A DNA stretch of 44,504 nucleotides from Deltaproteobacteria bacterium (lineage in GTDB: Bacteria > Desulfobacterota > Desulfobacteria > Desulfobacterales > SURF-15), in the NCBI GenBank assembly GCA_019309565.1, contig JAFDFZ010000059.1:1-44504 (forward strand), given 5' to 3'. Each line of letters opens with the position of its first letter. Position 1 is the stretch's first letter. A program made the translations under genes and the position numbers. Below, in pieces: positions 8,144 through 16,105 of the stretch. The notes below the pieces were generated by a model, which made no database searches, was not told the DNA's origin, and worked only from the letters and a program-made list of their open reading frames with translations.

Positions 8144-10075
8144 TTGGACATTCAAATTTCACTAGACGGTATCAAAAAGGCGATTGATGCCTTAAACTAT
8201 CAAAACAGACAAACCCTGAAGTACCGTTTTGTTCACGCGATCTGGCAATTTTATGAAACCCAAGATTCCATAAGCTCTCTTAAAACAATCGAATCAGACG
8301 AACTCATCCCGCTGATATGGGGCGGTGACACCCCTATTCGGTCGAAACGAAAAAATTTCAACAGCCTTAAATCTTCGGTCAACGCCGATCTAACGAAATG
8401 CTTTAAGGAGGGTAAAAATCCAGAAGGCATCATCATCGGGCCCCAAAATACCTTTGTGATGTCTGACGAAGCAAAGGACAGGCTGCTGGGGTCTTTTACC
8501 CGGGCCCTGTCCTCCAAAGAACCGCTTACCCTTGAAAGGATCGCCGAGTTATCAAAGCTGTTTGGTGAATTTCTGACTAAAGTACCTGAACCCGAAATGC
8601 TGGGATTTCTGAGCACCGTCCTTGATGCACTACCTTCGAAAGGCTCCATATCGAAAGAAAAAATTCTGGAAATACTGAATGTTTTTAGCGAATTACTCAA
8701 TAAGATCACTTATAGAGATCTGGTTGACGAACGTGACAAATTTGAAATGCTGCTGAATGATCTATCCAAGAAGACTGAGCTGTTAAAGAAGGATGAGGTG
8801 CTTGCAGAAGAAGAAATCGATGAGGAAGAAACGGATTCAGAAATAATCGAGTTACTTGATGAAGAGGTGGAAATTGAAGAGTCACAAGAGCCAGATGATG
8901 AAGAAGACAAAGAGGAACTGGATGAGGATTGCGTAGTTGAAGAGCTCGAGGAGCTGGGCGAAGATGAGATAGAAGATATAGATGAGAACGAGCTGGCAGA
9001 GATGGATGAAGAGGATGATTATAAGGAGGAGGATCTAGAAGAAATCGATGACTCTGAAGTGGCTGAAGTGGTAGAGGTGGTGGAAGTAGATGATGATGAG
9101 ACAGGTGAAGATGTTCAAACAGATGTGACAGATGCGATGACCCCTGGGGAGATAGACGAAGAGGAAATGACAGAGATGAATGATCATCCGGTGCTTGATG
9201 AAGATGCGCTGGATGCAAGCGGAGATGCTATCTCTGATAAGGAGCGGAACAGACTACTGTCAGAAAGATTCGATCGGTTCCTTGGAGCTGTGGAAAGACG
9301 CTATAACCAATATCTGCTTATTCCAAAAGGAGAATACCTTGTCGGTATCCCCGGCAGGGAAGGAGATGTCTTACCGGAGCAGAAAATAGTGTTGCCGGAG
9401 TTATTTTTCGGTAAATATCCTGTAACCAATTCATTGTTTGAAATTTTTATCGAACATACGGGTTATCGGACGACTGCCGAAGAAAAAGGATATGGTATAG
9501 TTTATTATGGGCGATTTAAGAAAAAAACCGATCAACATACCGGAAAGACACAATTTTTTTGGAATTCCAGCCATCGCTGGGAGAAAAAAGACGGTGCTTT
9601 CTGGTATCAGCCCAATGGTCCCGGCAGCAATCTTCACGGCAAAAAACACCACCCCGTTGTGCAAGTGAGCCTGAAAGATGCCGTTGCCTTTGCTTCATGG
9701 GTTGGCAAAAGGCTTCCTACCGAGTCGGAATGGGAAGCCATTGCAAGAACCCATTACGGTTATATACTGCCTTGGGGAAATGAATGGAAAGAGGCGCAAT
9801 GTAACATTGAAGAAAGTGAAATAGCAGATACAACACCGGTAGATGGTTTTCCGGAGGCAGAAAACGAATTTGGGATTTCTGATCTTTTGGGAAACACCCT
9901 GGAATGGACGGCCGATTCCTGCGATCCACCTTATCCGACTCACCATCATCAAGAATATCATATCGCCAAAGGTGGCAGCTGGATTTCGGACCGGTCCATT
10001 CGACTGTATACTCGCTTCCGTTTCCCGAAAGATTATTCCTCAAACATACTCGGTTTTCGATGTCTTGCCGACTGA
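8144..10075 (+). CDS. Acidic-linker protein with C-terminal FGE-sulfatase (SUMF1) fold
   Basis: A 643-residue protein in three parts. Residues 1-215 are helical and of unknown family. Residues ~218-355 are an extreme Asp/Glu tract. Residues ~378-643 are a formylglycine-generating-enzyme-like domain with the family landmarks LIPKGEYLVG, RLPTESEWEAIAR, NEFGISDLLGNTLEWT, KGGSW (609-613) and a terminal LGFRC. Genuine FGEs carry two cysteines just after GGS. Here that stretch reads WISDRSIRLY without cysteine, so oxidase activity is unlikely and a binding or structural role is more probable. The start is TTG at 8144 with GAGGGA upstream; no ATG occurs in frame for about 100 codons. It is divergent from parA and may belong to the same system. 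There is no signal peptide, so it is cytoplasmic. Confidence 0.85.
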   Translation: MDIQISLDGIKKAIDALNYQNRQTLKYRFVHAIWQFYETQDSISSLKTIESDELIPLIWGGDTPIRSKRKNFNSLKSSVNADLTKCFKEGKNPEGIIIGPQNTFVMSDEAKDRLLGSFTRALSSKEPLTLERIAELSKLFGEFLTKVPEPEMLGFLSTVLDALPSKGSISKEKILEILNVFSELLNKITYRDLVDERDKFEMLLNDLSKKTELLKKDEVLAEEEIDEEETDSEIIELLDEEVEIEESQEPDDEEDKEELDEDCVVEELEELGEDEIEDIDENELAEMDEEDDYKEEDLEEIDDSEVAEVVEVVEVDDDETGEDVQTDVTDAMTPGEIDEEEMTEMNDHPVLDEDALDASGDAISDKERNRLLSERFDRFLGAVERRYNQYLLIPKGEYLVGIPGREGDVLPEQKIVLPELFFGKYPVTNSLFEIFIEHTGYRTTAEEKGYGIVYYGRFKKKTDQHTGKTQFFWNSSHRWEKKDGAFWYQPNGPGSNLHGKKHHPVVQVSLKDAVAFASWVGKRLPTESEWEAIARTHYGYILPWGNEWKEAQCNIEESEIADTTPVDGFPEAENEFGISDLLGNTLEWTADSCDPPYPTHHHQEYHIAKGGSWISDRSIRLYTRFRFPKDYSSNILGFRCLAD

Positions 10076-10175
10076 TTCCTTGTTTCACCTCGATTGCTGA
10101 AAAGACTCTTGCCAACCCGATAATTTCCTCATAATATTTCAGATCTATGTATCATAAAAAACTGAACATGAGCTC

Positions 10176-13100
10176 ATGACCGACTGTTTTAATACCAAGG
10201 GATTCCAAGTGATTACCAGCAACCGTCTGGAAATCCTTGCTGAGCATCTGGCTTACACTGTTCGAGTGCCCCTTTCTTCACCAATGGCCCCTGAGATCAT
10301 CGTGGTTCAGAGTAAAGGAATGGAGCGTTGGGTATCCATGGAACTCGCATCGCATAATGGTATTTGCGGCAACTGCCTGTTTCCATTTCCAAACACTTTT
10401 ATGAACCAGCTTTTCAGGAAACTGATTCCAGATTTACCCGATCGATCCATTTTCGATCCATCCATAATGACGTTTCGGATAATGGATCTGCTTGCCGGCT
10501 GTATCGAACAGCCGGAGTTCGAGCCGCTTCGGACCTACCTGAAAGACGATCGAAACGGACTCAAACTATTTCAGCTGTCAGAAAAAATTGCAGATACGTA
10601 CGATCAATATTTGGTGTTTCGACCGGAAATGATTTCTGCATGGGAAAAAGGGAAAAAAAACCACTGGCAGGCATCACTGTGGCGAAAGTTGATTTTAAGC
10701 GGTGAAATGCAACACCGGGCCCGTTTAAGGGAAATGCTGCTGGAAACTATCCGAACACAGCCATCCGTATCTGAGATGCTCCCTGAGAGAATATCCATAT
10801 TTGGAATATCTTATCTTCCTATATTTCACATGCAGGTTTTTTTTGAATTATCCCGCCACCTGCCTGTATATTTGTTCTTGATGAGCCCCTGCAAGGAATA
10901 TTGGGCAGATATCGTTTCGGACAGAGAGCAGCTGAAAATCAGAGAGAAGCATAAAAAATGGCAAACACCTAAGGAGGATCTTCATTTTGAAACAGGAAAT
11001 CCACTGCTGGCTTCCATGGGAACAATGGGTAGAGATTTCCTATCCATCATTTCCGAGCTTGATTGTTTGGTCCACGAAGTATATGAGGAACCACAGCCGG
11101 TTTCGTTATTGTCCGCCATCCAAAAGGATATCTTAAACCTGATACAGCATAGATCATCGCGCCTTTCACCTAATGACTCCCCGCTAGAAGCAGATGCCAG
11201 TATTCAGATTCATTCGTGTCACAGCCCCTTGAGGGAAATCGAAGTGCTACACGACCATCTTCTTGAGATGTTTGAAGAAACCCCCGGCCTGCTGCCGAAA
11301 GATATTCTGGTGATGACGCCCGACATTGAACAGTATGCCCCCTTTATCCAGGCTGTCTTCGGCGCTCAAGCAGAAGATTCAAAAAGGATTCCTTTCAGCA
11401 TCTCGGATCGAAATATTCACAAAGAGAGTCGAATCATTGACACATTTTTATCTTTTCTTGATTTTAAGAACAGCCGATTTGAGGCCTCCCGGGTGATGTT
11501 TGTGCTGGAATGTTCCGAGGTTCGAGAAAAATTTGGTATTTCAGCACCGGATCTTGAAACCATCGAGCATTGGGTACGGGACACCAGGGTTAGATGGGGA
11601 ATGGATGCATCCCATAGAAGTAAATTGGGACTACCAGGGTACTCTGAAAACACCTGGCTGCACGGTATGGAAAGGCTTTTGCTGGGCTACGCCCTGCCGG
11701 GCCGCAATCACCGAATGTTCGCAGATATTCTGCCATATGACCATGTGGAAGGAAGAGATGGGATCGTTTTGGGGAAATTGTTGAAATTTCTGGAATGCCT
11801 TTTCGATACCGTTACACGATTTGAGAGGCAGAAAACCATAGGCGCCTGGAGCATTATGCTTCATACTTTAATTGAACAATTCTTTCTGGTTAACGAAACG
11901 GTGGAGATGGAAGTTCAAGCCATTCGAACCCTGTTAAACGAGTTGTCTTTAACCGAGGAGCTTTCCGGTTTTCACCGACCGGTTTCTCTGGAAGTAATTC
12001 AATCATATCTTGTGCATGCATTCGAAAAGCAAGGATTCGGCGCCGGATTTATCACCGGGGGAGTCACATTCAGCGCAATGCTTCCCATGAGAAGTATTCC
12101 CTTTAAGATAGTTTGCCTCCTGGGCATGAATGCAGATGCGTTTCCCCGCGAAACCTGGCGTCCGGGATTTGATTTTATTGCCAAATATCCGAGGCGAGGA
12201 GATCGATCTCGAAGAAATGATGATCGTTATCTGTTTTTGGAAGCTATCCTATCTGCACGGCAAACGTTCTATATCAGTTATGTCGGTCAAAGCATCCAGG
12301 ATAATTCCCGCATTCCTCCTTCGGTTCTAGTTAACGAATTGATGGACTATATAGAACAGGGGTACGGTATCAGGGGAACCGATTTGACAATTCAGCATCC
12401 TTTGCAGGCATTTTCTCCAACATACTTTAACGGAAAAGCCTCCCGGCTTTTTAGCTACTCAAAAGAAAATTTATTGGCCGCTGCCAGCCTGGTCGAACCA
12501 AAAGATCCTGTTCCCTTTATCTCGCGCGGGCTTTCCGAGCCGTCTTTACCGTATCAACAGGCGGAAATGAACCAGCTGATTGCCTTTTTCACACATCCTG
12601 TAAGATTCTTACTCCAAAATCGCCTGGGCATCTTTCTTGAAGAATCGGATACGAATATCTCTGAGCGAGAAAACTTCGAACTGGACGCCCTTCAACGACA
12701 TATCCTCGGCCAGGAACTGGTTGAGCGTAAACTTCGCGGCTGTGATTTAAAAACCCTTCTGCCAATTTACAGGGCCTCGGGCAGTCTTCCCCATGGGAAA
12801 GTCGGCGAGGTTCTATTCAACCAGATGTGTTTGGAGGCAGAAGCTTTTGTCAAGCGAGTTGAGGCTTACACTTGCGGGAGTCGACATGATCCGGTAGAGG
12901 TGACCTGTGACATATCAGATTACTCTGTGCATGCGATACTGGATCAATTGTATTCCAGCGGACTGCTTTATATTCGATATGCAAACATAAGAGCCAGGGA
13001 TCTCATTTCCACATGGATTCAGCACCTTTTTCTCTGCCTGCTGGATGAAGACGCTGTTCCTAAAAAAAGCTATACCATTTGCAAAGATGCCATATGGGTG

Positions 13101-13421
13101 TTTTCCCCGGTTGAAAACAGCCGTATGATCCTGAATGATATTCTTGCCTTACACCGGGAAGGTTTGATTAAACCGCTTCATTTTTTCCCTGAATCCTCTT
13201 TTGAATATGCGTATAGCAGGCTGGTCAGAAAAAGATCAAGAAGCCAATCATTGAACATTGCACGAAACAGATGGTCTGGAACTGATTTCAGACAGGGAGA
13301 GTCAGAGGATCTCTATTTGAATTGTTGCTTCAGAAACTCGGACATGATTGATGAAGAATTTGAAACAATTTCGATTCAAATCTTCAAGCCCTTGCTGCAA
13401 CACGGTGATGAAATGAGCTGA
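10176..13421 (+). CDS. recC: Exodeoxyribonuclease V subunit gamma (RecC)
   Basis: A 1081-residue RecC, close to the E. coli length of about 1120. The N-terminus has the family hallmark: a strand ending VVQSKGMERWVSMELA (~43-58) then GICGNCLFPFPNTF. Like other RecC proteins it has a helicase-like fold without a Walker A motif. RecC is the scaffold of RecBCD, splits the duplex and reads Chi. The middle (SLEVIQSYL, GVTFSAMLPMRSIPF, LLGMNADAFPR) matches the family's conserved block. It stands alone on the + strand, 100 bp after the FGE-fold gene; recB and recD lie 14 kb further on with unrelated genes between. A convergent methyltransferase gene begins 19 bp past its stop. All three subunits look intact. 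Confidence 0.93.
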   Translation: MTDCFNTKGFQVITSNRLEILAEHLAYTVRVPLSSPMAPEIIVVQSKGMERWVSMELASHNGICGNCLFPFPNTFMNQLFRKLIPDLPDRSIFDPSIMTFRIMDLLAGCIEQPEFEPLRTYLKDDRNGLKLFQLSEKIADTYDQYLVFRPEMISAWEKGKKNHWQASLWRKLILSGEMQHRARLREMLLETIRTQPSVSEMLPERISIFGISYLPIFHMQVFFELSRHLPVYLFLMSPCKEYWADIVSDREQLKIREKHKKWQTPKEDLHFETGNPLLASMGTMGRDFLSIISELDCLVHEVYEEPQPVSLLSAIQKDILNLIQHRSSRLSPNDSPLEADASIQIHSCHSPLREIEVLHDHLLEMFEETPGLLPKDILVMTPDIEQYAPFIQAVFGAQAEDSKRIPFSISDRNIHKESRIIDTFLSFLDFKNSRFEASRVMFVLECSEVREKFGISAPDLETIEHWVRDTRVRWGMDASHRSKLGLPGYSENTWLHGMERLLLGYALPGRNHRMFADILPYDHVEGRDGIVLGKLLKFLECLFDTVTRFERQKTIGAWSIMLHTLIEQFFLVNETVEMEVQAIRTLLNELSLTEELSGFHRPVSLEVIQSYLVHAFEKQGFGAGFITGGVTFSAMLPMRSIPFKIVCLLGMNADAFPRETWRPGFDFIAKYPRRGDRSRRNDDRYLFLEAILSARQTFYISYVGQSIQDNSRIPPSVLVNELMDYIEQGYGIRGTDLTIQHPLQAFSPTYFNGKASRLFSYSKENLLAAASLVEPKDPVPFISRGLSEPSLPYQQAEMNQLIAFFTHPVRFLLQNRLGIFLEESDTNISERENFELDALQRHILGQELVERKLRGCDLKTLLPIYRASGSLPHGKVGEVLFNQMCLEAEAFVKRVEAYTCGSRHDPVEVTCDISDYSVHAILDQLYSSGLLYIRYANIRARDLISTWIQHLFLCLLDEDAVPKKSYTICKDAIWVFSPVENSRMILNDILALHREGLIKPLHFFPESSFEYAYSRLVRKRSRSQSLNIARNRWSGTDFRQGESEDLYLNCCFRNSDMIDEEFETISIQIFKPLLQHGDEMS

Positions 13422-13440
13422 ATCCGCGTTGATTGACGGT

Positions 13441-14088
13441 TCATCTGGGAGTCATTCTGCATAAAAGTATATGAAAGGATTCCCCCTGGGAGCGAAGGAC
13501 TTTTTTTTGGGCGGTTATATTATAGAAGCGTTGCATTTGCTTGAAAAACTCGATGGTCGTCTTTCTAACTCCGGAGGTTAGAATAATCTCTCCATTTGAT
13601 TTCAAAGCAGATTTAAATAATTTCACCAGCGGGTTAAAAGAGGTTTCCGTATACAGCGATTCCGAACCTAAAATATAGTCAAACCGTCCCTCAAGATCGG
13701 GCTGATTCCAATCCAGCTCTTTTATCTCAAGATTCGAACACTGATTCAGCAAGGCGTTTGCCCTTGCAAAATTAAGAGAAAGGGGGTTGTTGTCGGTTAA
13801 AGTAATTTTATGTCCGAAGCTGGCGCCGACAATACTGATCAAGCCGAGTCCAGCGCCGATCTCAAGGAAGCGTTTTTCCGGGCAAACAGGCAGTCTTGCC
13901 AGATAATCCGACAGCACCCAGGAAGCTTCCCAAACCTTAGACCATAGCGGAAAATCCTTGAATACATCTTCAGGATTGATGAACCGCTCGATGGTGGATG
14001 GAACATATAGCCGAAATTTTCGACCGCACACCACGAATTCAGTGGTCTCGGTTTCATATTCCTTGTGGAATGATTCCAGGGAAAACAT
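13441..14088 (-). CDS. Class I SAM-dependent methyltransferase, lysine-methyltransferase-like
   Basis: A 215-residue Rossmann-fold methyltransferase. Motif I is FLEIGAGLGLISI, motif II LTDNNPLSLNFARANA, and motif IV-like FDYILGSESLY. The combination W..S..L...L (WSKVWEASWVLSDYL) followed by these motifs is that of the Methyltransf_16 (METTL21/EEF1A-KMT-like) group, whose members methylate lysine in proteins. The substrate cannot be read here. A TTG precedes the ATG by one codon; ATG 14088 is preferred because GAGG lies 7 nt upstream. It is convergent with recC and downstream of bTHX on the same strand (156 bp gap). A ribosomal-protein substrate is conceivable but unsupported. Confidence 0.85.
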   Translation of the reverse strand: MFSLESFHKEYETETTEFVVCGRKFRLYVPSTIERFINPEDVFKDFPLWSKVWEASWVLSDYLARLPVCPEKRFLEIGAGLGLISIVGASFGHKITLTDNNPLSLNFARANALLNQCSNLEIKELDWNQPDLEGRFDYILGSESLYTETSFNPLVKLFKSALKSNGEIILTSGVRKTTIEFFKQMQRFYNITAQKKVLRSQGESFHILLCRMTPR

Positions 14089-14244
14089 CAAATCAACCTC
14101 GTGGTTGAATAAAACAATAATGCAGACCTGTCATTTTGCCATGAGCTATCGTTATTTGTTTCTGTTCTTTCCATCTCTGTGAGATCCACAAATGGTAAAA
14201 TGTCCATAACAAAGGCTCCATACCGAATCCAGTAGATTGTCGGG

Positions 14245-14355
14245 CTAAGATGCCGCTTCTTCCTTTCGTCCCTTTTTTTTCTTTTTTCGGCGCACATTAC
14301 CGGTAGTCCCTCTCCAAATTTTCCCTCGTTTGGTTTTAACGTCTCCTTTTCCCAT
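14245..14355 (-). CDS. 30S ribosomal protein bTHX
   Basis: A 36-residue, strongly basic protein beginning MGKGDVKTKRGKIWRGTTGN, followed by a run of Arg and Lys. This is the recognisable sequence of the small 30S protein THX (bTHX), which in Thermus sits in a cavity at the top of the 30S head and stabilises it. The start is decided by a perfect GGAGGAG 9 nt before ATG 14355. The open frame continues upstream, but that part lacks conservation and overlaps a family C repeat. It is a single-gene unit lying upstream of the methyltransferase gene on the same strand. Confidence 0.88.
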   Translation of the reverse strand: MGKGDVKTKRGKIWRGTTGNVRRKKKKKGRKEEAAS

Positions 14356-14380
14356 GGGAGTGTCTCCTCCAAAAAAGTTA

Positions 14381-14464
14381 CTGCGCTTTTCCCGATACTT
14401 CACTCGGGATAAGTAGCCCCTTTGGGGCAGTTGAAATAACGACAACAAATTGTCGATATGATGT
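14381..14464 (+). repeat. Family C palindromic repeat, copy 2
   Basis: The core (14436-14464) reads ATAACGACAACAAATTGTCG followed by ATATGATGT, with the same 6-bp hairpin stem as the copies at 164-192 and 31076-31104. To its left are GCGCTTTTCCCGA and a CCCGA-loop-TCGGG hairpin. The same stretch appears inverted in the 31-kb copy as CTCGGGAAAAGCG. It lies just upstream of bTHX, so it may overlap that gene's promoter. Confidence 0.65.
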
Positions 14465-14546
14465 ATCTGAGCCTCTAATAGTCACAGCTCAATGGTTTGA
14501 CTGTTTACAGCCAAACAGCCAGAAAGTCAATATCTACAAATCCTTC

Positions 14547-14824
14547 CCGGTAAGGCCGCAATTCTCGGTGAATTTCCGATGGAGCCGGATGATCGGATTT
14601 TGAAGCGGTCAACTGTTTGAAGCATATCAGTGAGCCTTAAACCGAGCCATACAAAGGTTTTAGTTGAAATCGTGGAATCCGAATTTACGATAAATCCATT
14701 CTCGAAGCCGTAGCAAGGCTCGGTTTAAGGCTCACTTTTATGCGAGTTTTGAGCGCGTAAAAATCCAGTTATCCGGCGTAATTAAACGAGTTTTATTGTT
14801 TACCGAGAATTGCTGCCGGTAAGG
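14547..14824. mobile_element. Family B MITE with 9-bp flanking duplication
   Basis: The element itself is 14556-14815 (about 260 bp). It begins CCGCAATTCTCGGTG and ends ACCGAGAATTGCTG, imperfect terminal inverted repeats of 13-14 bp. Both sides carry the identical direct repeat CCGGTAAGG (14547-14555 and 14816-14824), as expected for a 9-bp target-site duplication. Internally GTGAGCCTTAAACCGAGCC (14630-14648) pairs perfectly with 14717-14735, and outer arms also pair, so almost the whole element folds on itself. There is no open frame. Relatives are at 25.0-25.5 kb, 35.4 kb and, as fragments, at 4.87 and 44.37 kb. The 9-bp duplication suggests mobilisation by a transposase that makes 9-bp staggers; none is in the window. 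Confidence 0.85.
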
Positions 14825-14832
14825 TTTTGGAC

Positions 14833-14859
14833 TTGACACACTTAAAGTATTTCTATAAG
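14833..14859 (+). promoter_or_regulatory. Candidate sigma-70 promoter for the DUF1177 gene
   Basis: TTGACA (14833-14838) is a perfect -35. TATAAG (14854-14859) is a fair -10, but the spacer is only 15 bp; TAAGCT (14856-14861) would give 17. It lies just outside the family B element and about 90 bp before the gene, so the element's insertion left it intact or created its upstream context. Confidence 0.4.
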
Positions 14860-14951
14860 CTAAATTTTAGCGAAGCTTTGCCTCAAATCGCCAAGCGACT
14901 GTTTGCATTAACTCTAATTCCCTAACATAAATCCAACAAAAAAGGACCATC

Positions 14952-15887
14952 ATGTTGCTTAAAGAAGTCATCGAAATATGTGATCTTCTGGACGACAGCC
15001 ATGTATCCGGCAATTCGATAGTCGATTTTTTTGCCGGGTTTGATCTTCCGGCGACTCCTCTGAAGACCCTCCATGGTTCCAGGGGAAAAACCGATGTGGT
15101 TCGCATTTGTATTCCCGGAAAGAATGGAAAAACAAAAGGAAAGAGTGCCCCAACCCTGGGGGTGTTGGGTACCCTGGGTGGAATCGGCGCAAGGCCCGAG
15201 GTGTCAGGGCTGGTTTCCGACGCCGACGGGGCTCTGGTGGCACTTAGTGCAGCCTTGAAGCTGGCACGGATGCGGCAGCGGGGAGATGAATGCCCCGGAG
15301 ATGTGCACGTTGCTACCCACATCTGCCCTGATGCACCCACGCAGCCTCATGACCCGACGCCATTTATGGCATCCCCTGTTTCCATTTTCGATCAGATCGC
15401 TGCAGAACTGCATCCGGACATGGATGCCATTCTTTCCATAGATACGACAAAGGGAAATCGAATCATCAATCACCAGGGATTTGCCATATCACCAACTGTT
15501 AAAGAGGGATATATCCTCAGGGTAAGTGAGGATTTGCTAAGGATAATGGAATATGTTACAGGCGATTTTCCATGTGCCTTTCCCATCACGATGCAGGATA
15601 TAACGCCGTACGGAAACGGTATTTATCACCTCAACAGCATCATGCAGCCCTCTGTGATGACCGACTGCCCTGTCGTAGGGGTTGCCGTTACCACCCGATC
15701 GGCTGTTCCCGGTTGTGCATCGGGGGCGAATATGCCGCTTGGGCTGGAATCTACAGCACGGTTTATCGTTGAAGTGGCAAAAACCTTTGGCCTGGGAACG
15801 TGCAAATTCTATGATGAATCTCAATTCGCCCGAATGAAGACGCTTTATGGCTCCATGGACAAACTGCGAAAGCGGAAAACCTCATGA
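14952..15887 (+). CDS. DUF1177 family protein
   Basis: A 311-residue protein that I recognise as the DUF1177 family. Visible landmarks are KSAPTLGVLGTLGGIGARPE (~62-82), GDVHVATHICPDAPTQPHDPTPFM and DTTKGNRIINHQGFAISPTVKEG. Several conserved H, D and C residues (H123, C126, D128) could bind metal. The biochemical function is not established. In this window it opens a unit that continues with an aroM-like relic and a peptide-type ABC importer, which suggests a role in metabolising the imported compound. Its stop overlaps the relic's start in an ATGA, a sign of former translational coupling. There is no signal peptide. The ATG at 14952 is preceded by AAAGGA. Confidence 0.82.
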   Translation: MLLKEVIEICDLLDDSHVSGNSIVDFFAGFDLPATPLKTLHGSRGKTDVVRICIPGKNGKTKGKSAPTLGVLGTLGGIGARPEVSGLVSDADGALVALSAALKLARMRQRGDECPGDVHVATHICPDAPTQPHDPTPFMASPVSIFDQIAAELHPDMDAILSIDTTKGNRIINHQGFAISPTVKEGYILRVSEDLLRIMEYVTGDFPCAFPITMQDITPYGNGIYHLNSIMQPSVMTDCPVVGVAVTTRSAVPGCASGANMPLGLESTARFIVEVAKTFGLGTCKFYDESQFARMKTLYGSMDKLRKRKTS

Positions 15888-15993
15888 CCTCAAGACTCGG
15901 CATCGAAGGGTGATGCGACAGGTTACCCGGAAACCCGTTTTGGTTGCCAATTCAATCGTGGCAAGAACCATTGCAGAGCTTTTGATTGACTAG
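15884..15993 (+). pseudogene. Relic of an aroM-like gene (internal deletion)
   Basis: Starting in the ATGA overlap with the DUF1177 stop, the frame reads MTSRLGI then EG-stop. This resembles the opening of AroM-family proteins (M..LxILTIG). From 15913 another frame reads 26 codons containing PVLVANSIVARTIAELLI, which closely resembles the C-terminus of E. coli AroM (PVLLSNVLIARLAAELL) and ends at TAG 15991-15993. About 180-200 central residues are missing. The simplest reading is a gene of about 220 codons that lost its middle in one deletion, leaving both ends. The match rests on remembered family sequence, so a profile search should confirm it. Confidence 0.65.
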
Positions 15994-16105
15994 CCGACGG
16001 CAAACTACGTACCAGCCTAAAGTCGGTAACTATAGAGCTTTAGAGGGCAATAGGAACAATAATGGTTTCGGCTTTGTTAACTTTCAACAAAAAAGGAGGC
16101 TTGTT

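Noticed and set aside
7211-8155. ParA with a 50-residue N-terminal extension
   Set aside because: The extension is not ParA-like, lacks a ribosome binding site and would overlap the divergent gene's start.
8706-9218. A 170-codon open frame on the minus strand rich in His, Pro and Leu
   Set aside because: It is the antisense of the Asp/Glu-rich linker of the FGE-fold gene; GAY/GAR codons read backwards produce such frames. It has no ribosome binding site.
9300-10075. FGE fold as the target protein of a diversity-generating retroelement
   Set aside because: No reverse transcriptase, template repeat or accessory gene is present, and no near-copy of the 3' end with A-specific differences was seen.
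14088-14372. A 94-codon minus-strand frame overlapping bTHX
   Set aside because: It lies in another frame over bTHX, has no family features, and the bTHX frame has the perfect ribosome binding site.
15986-16105. Longer N-terminus for the peptide-binding protein
   Set aside because: Starting at TTG 15986 would bury the signal peptide 40 residues inside; the ATG at 16106 has an ideal ribosome binding site.
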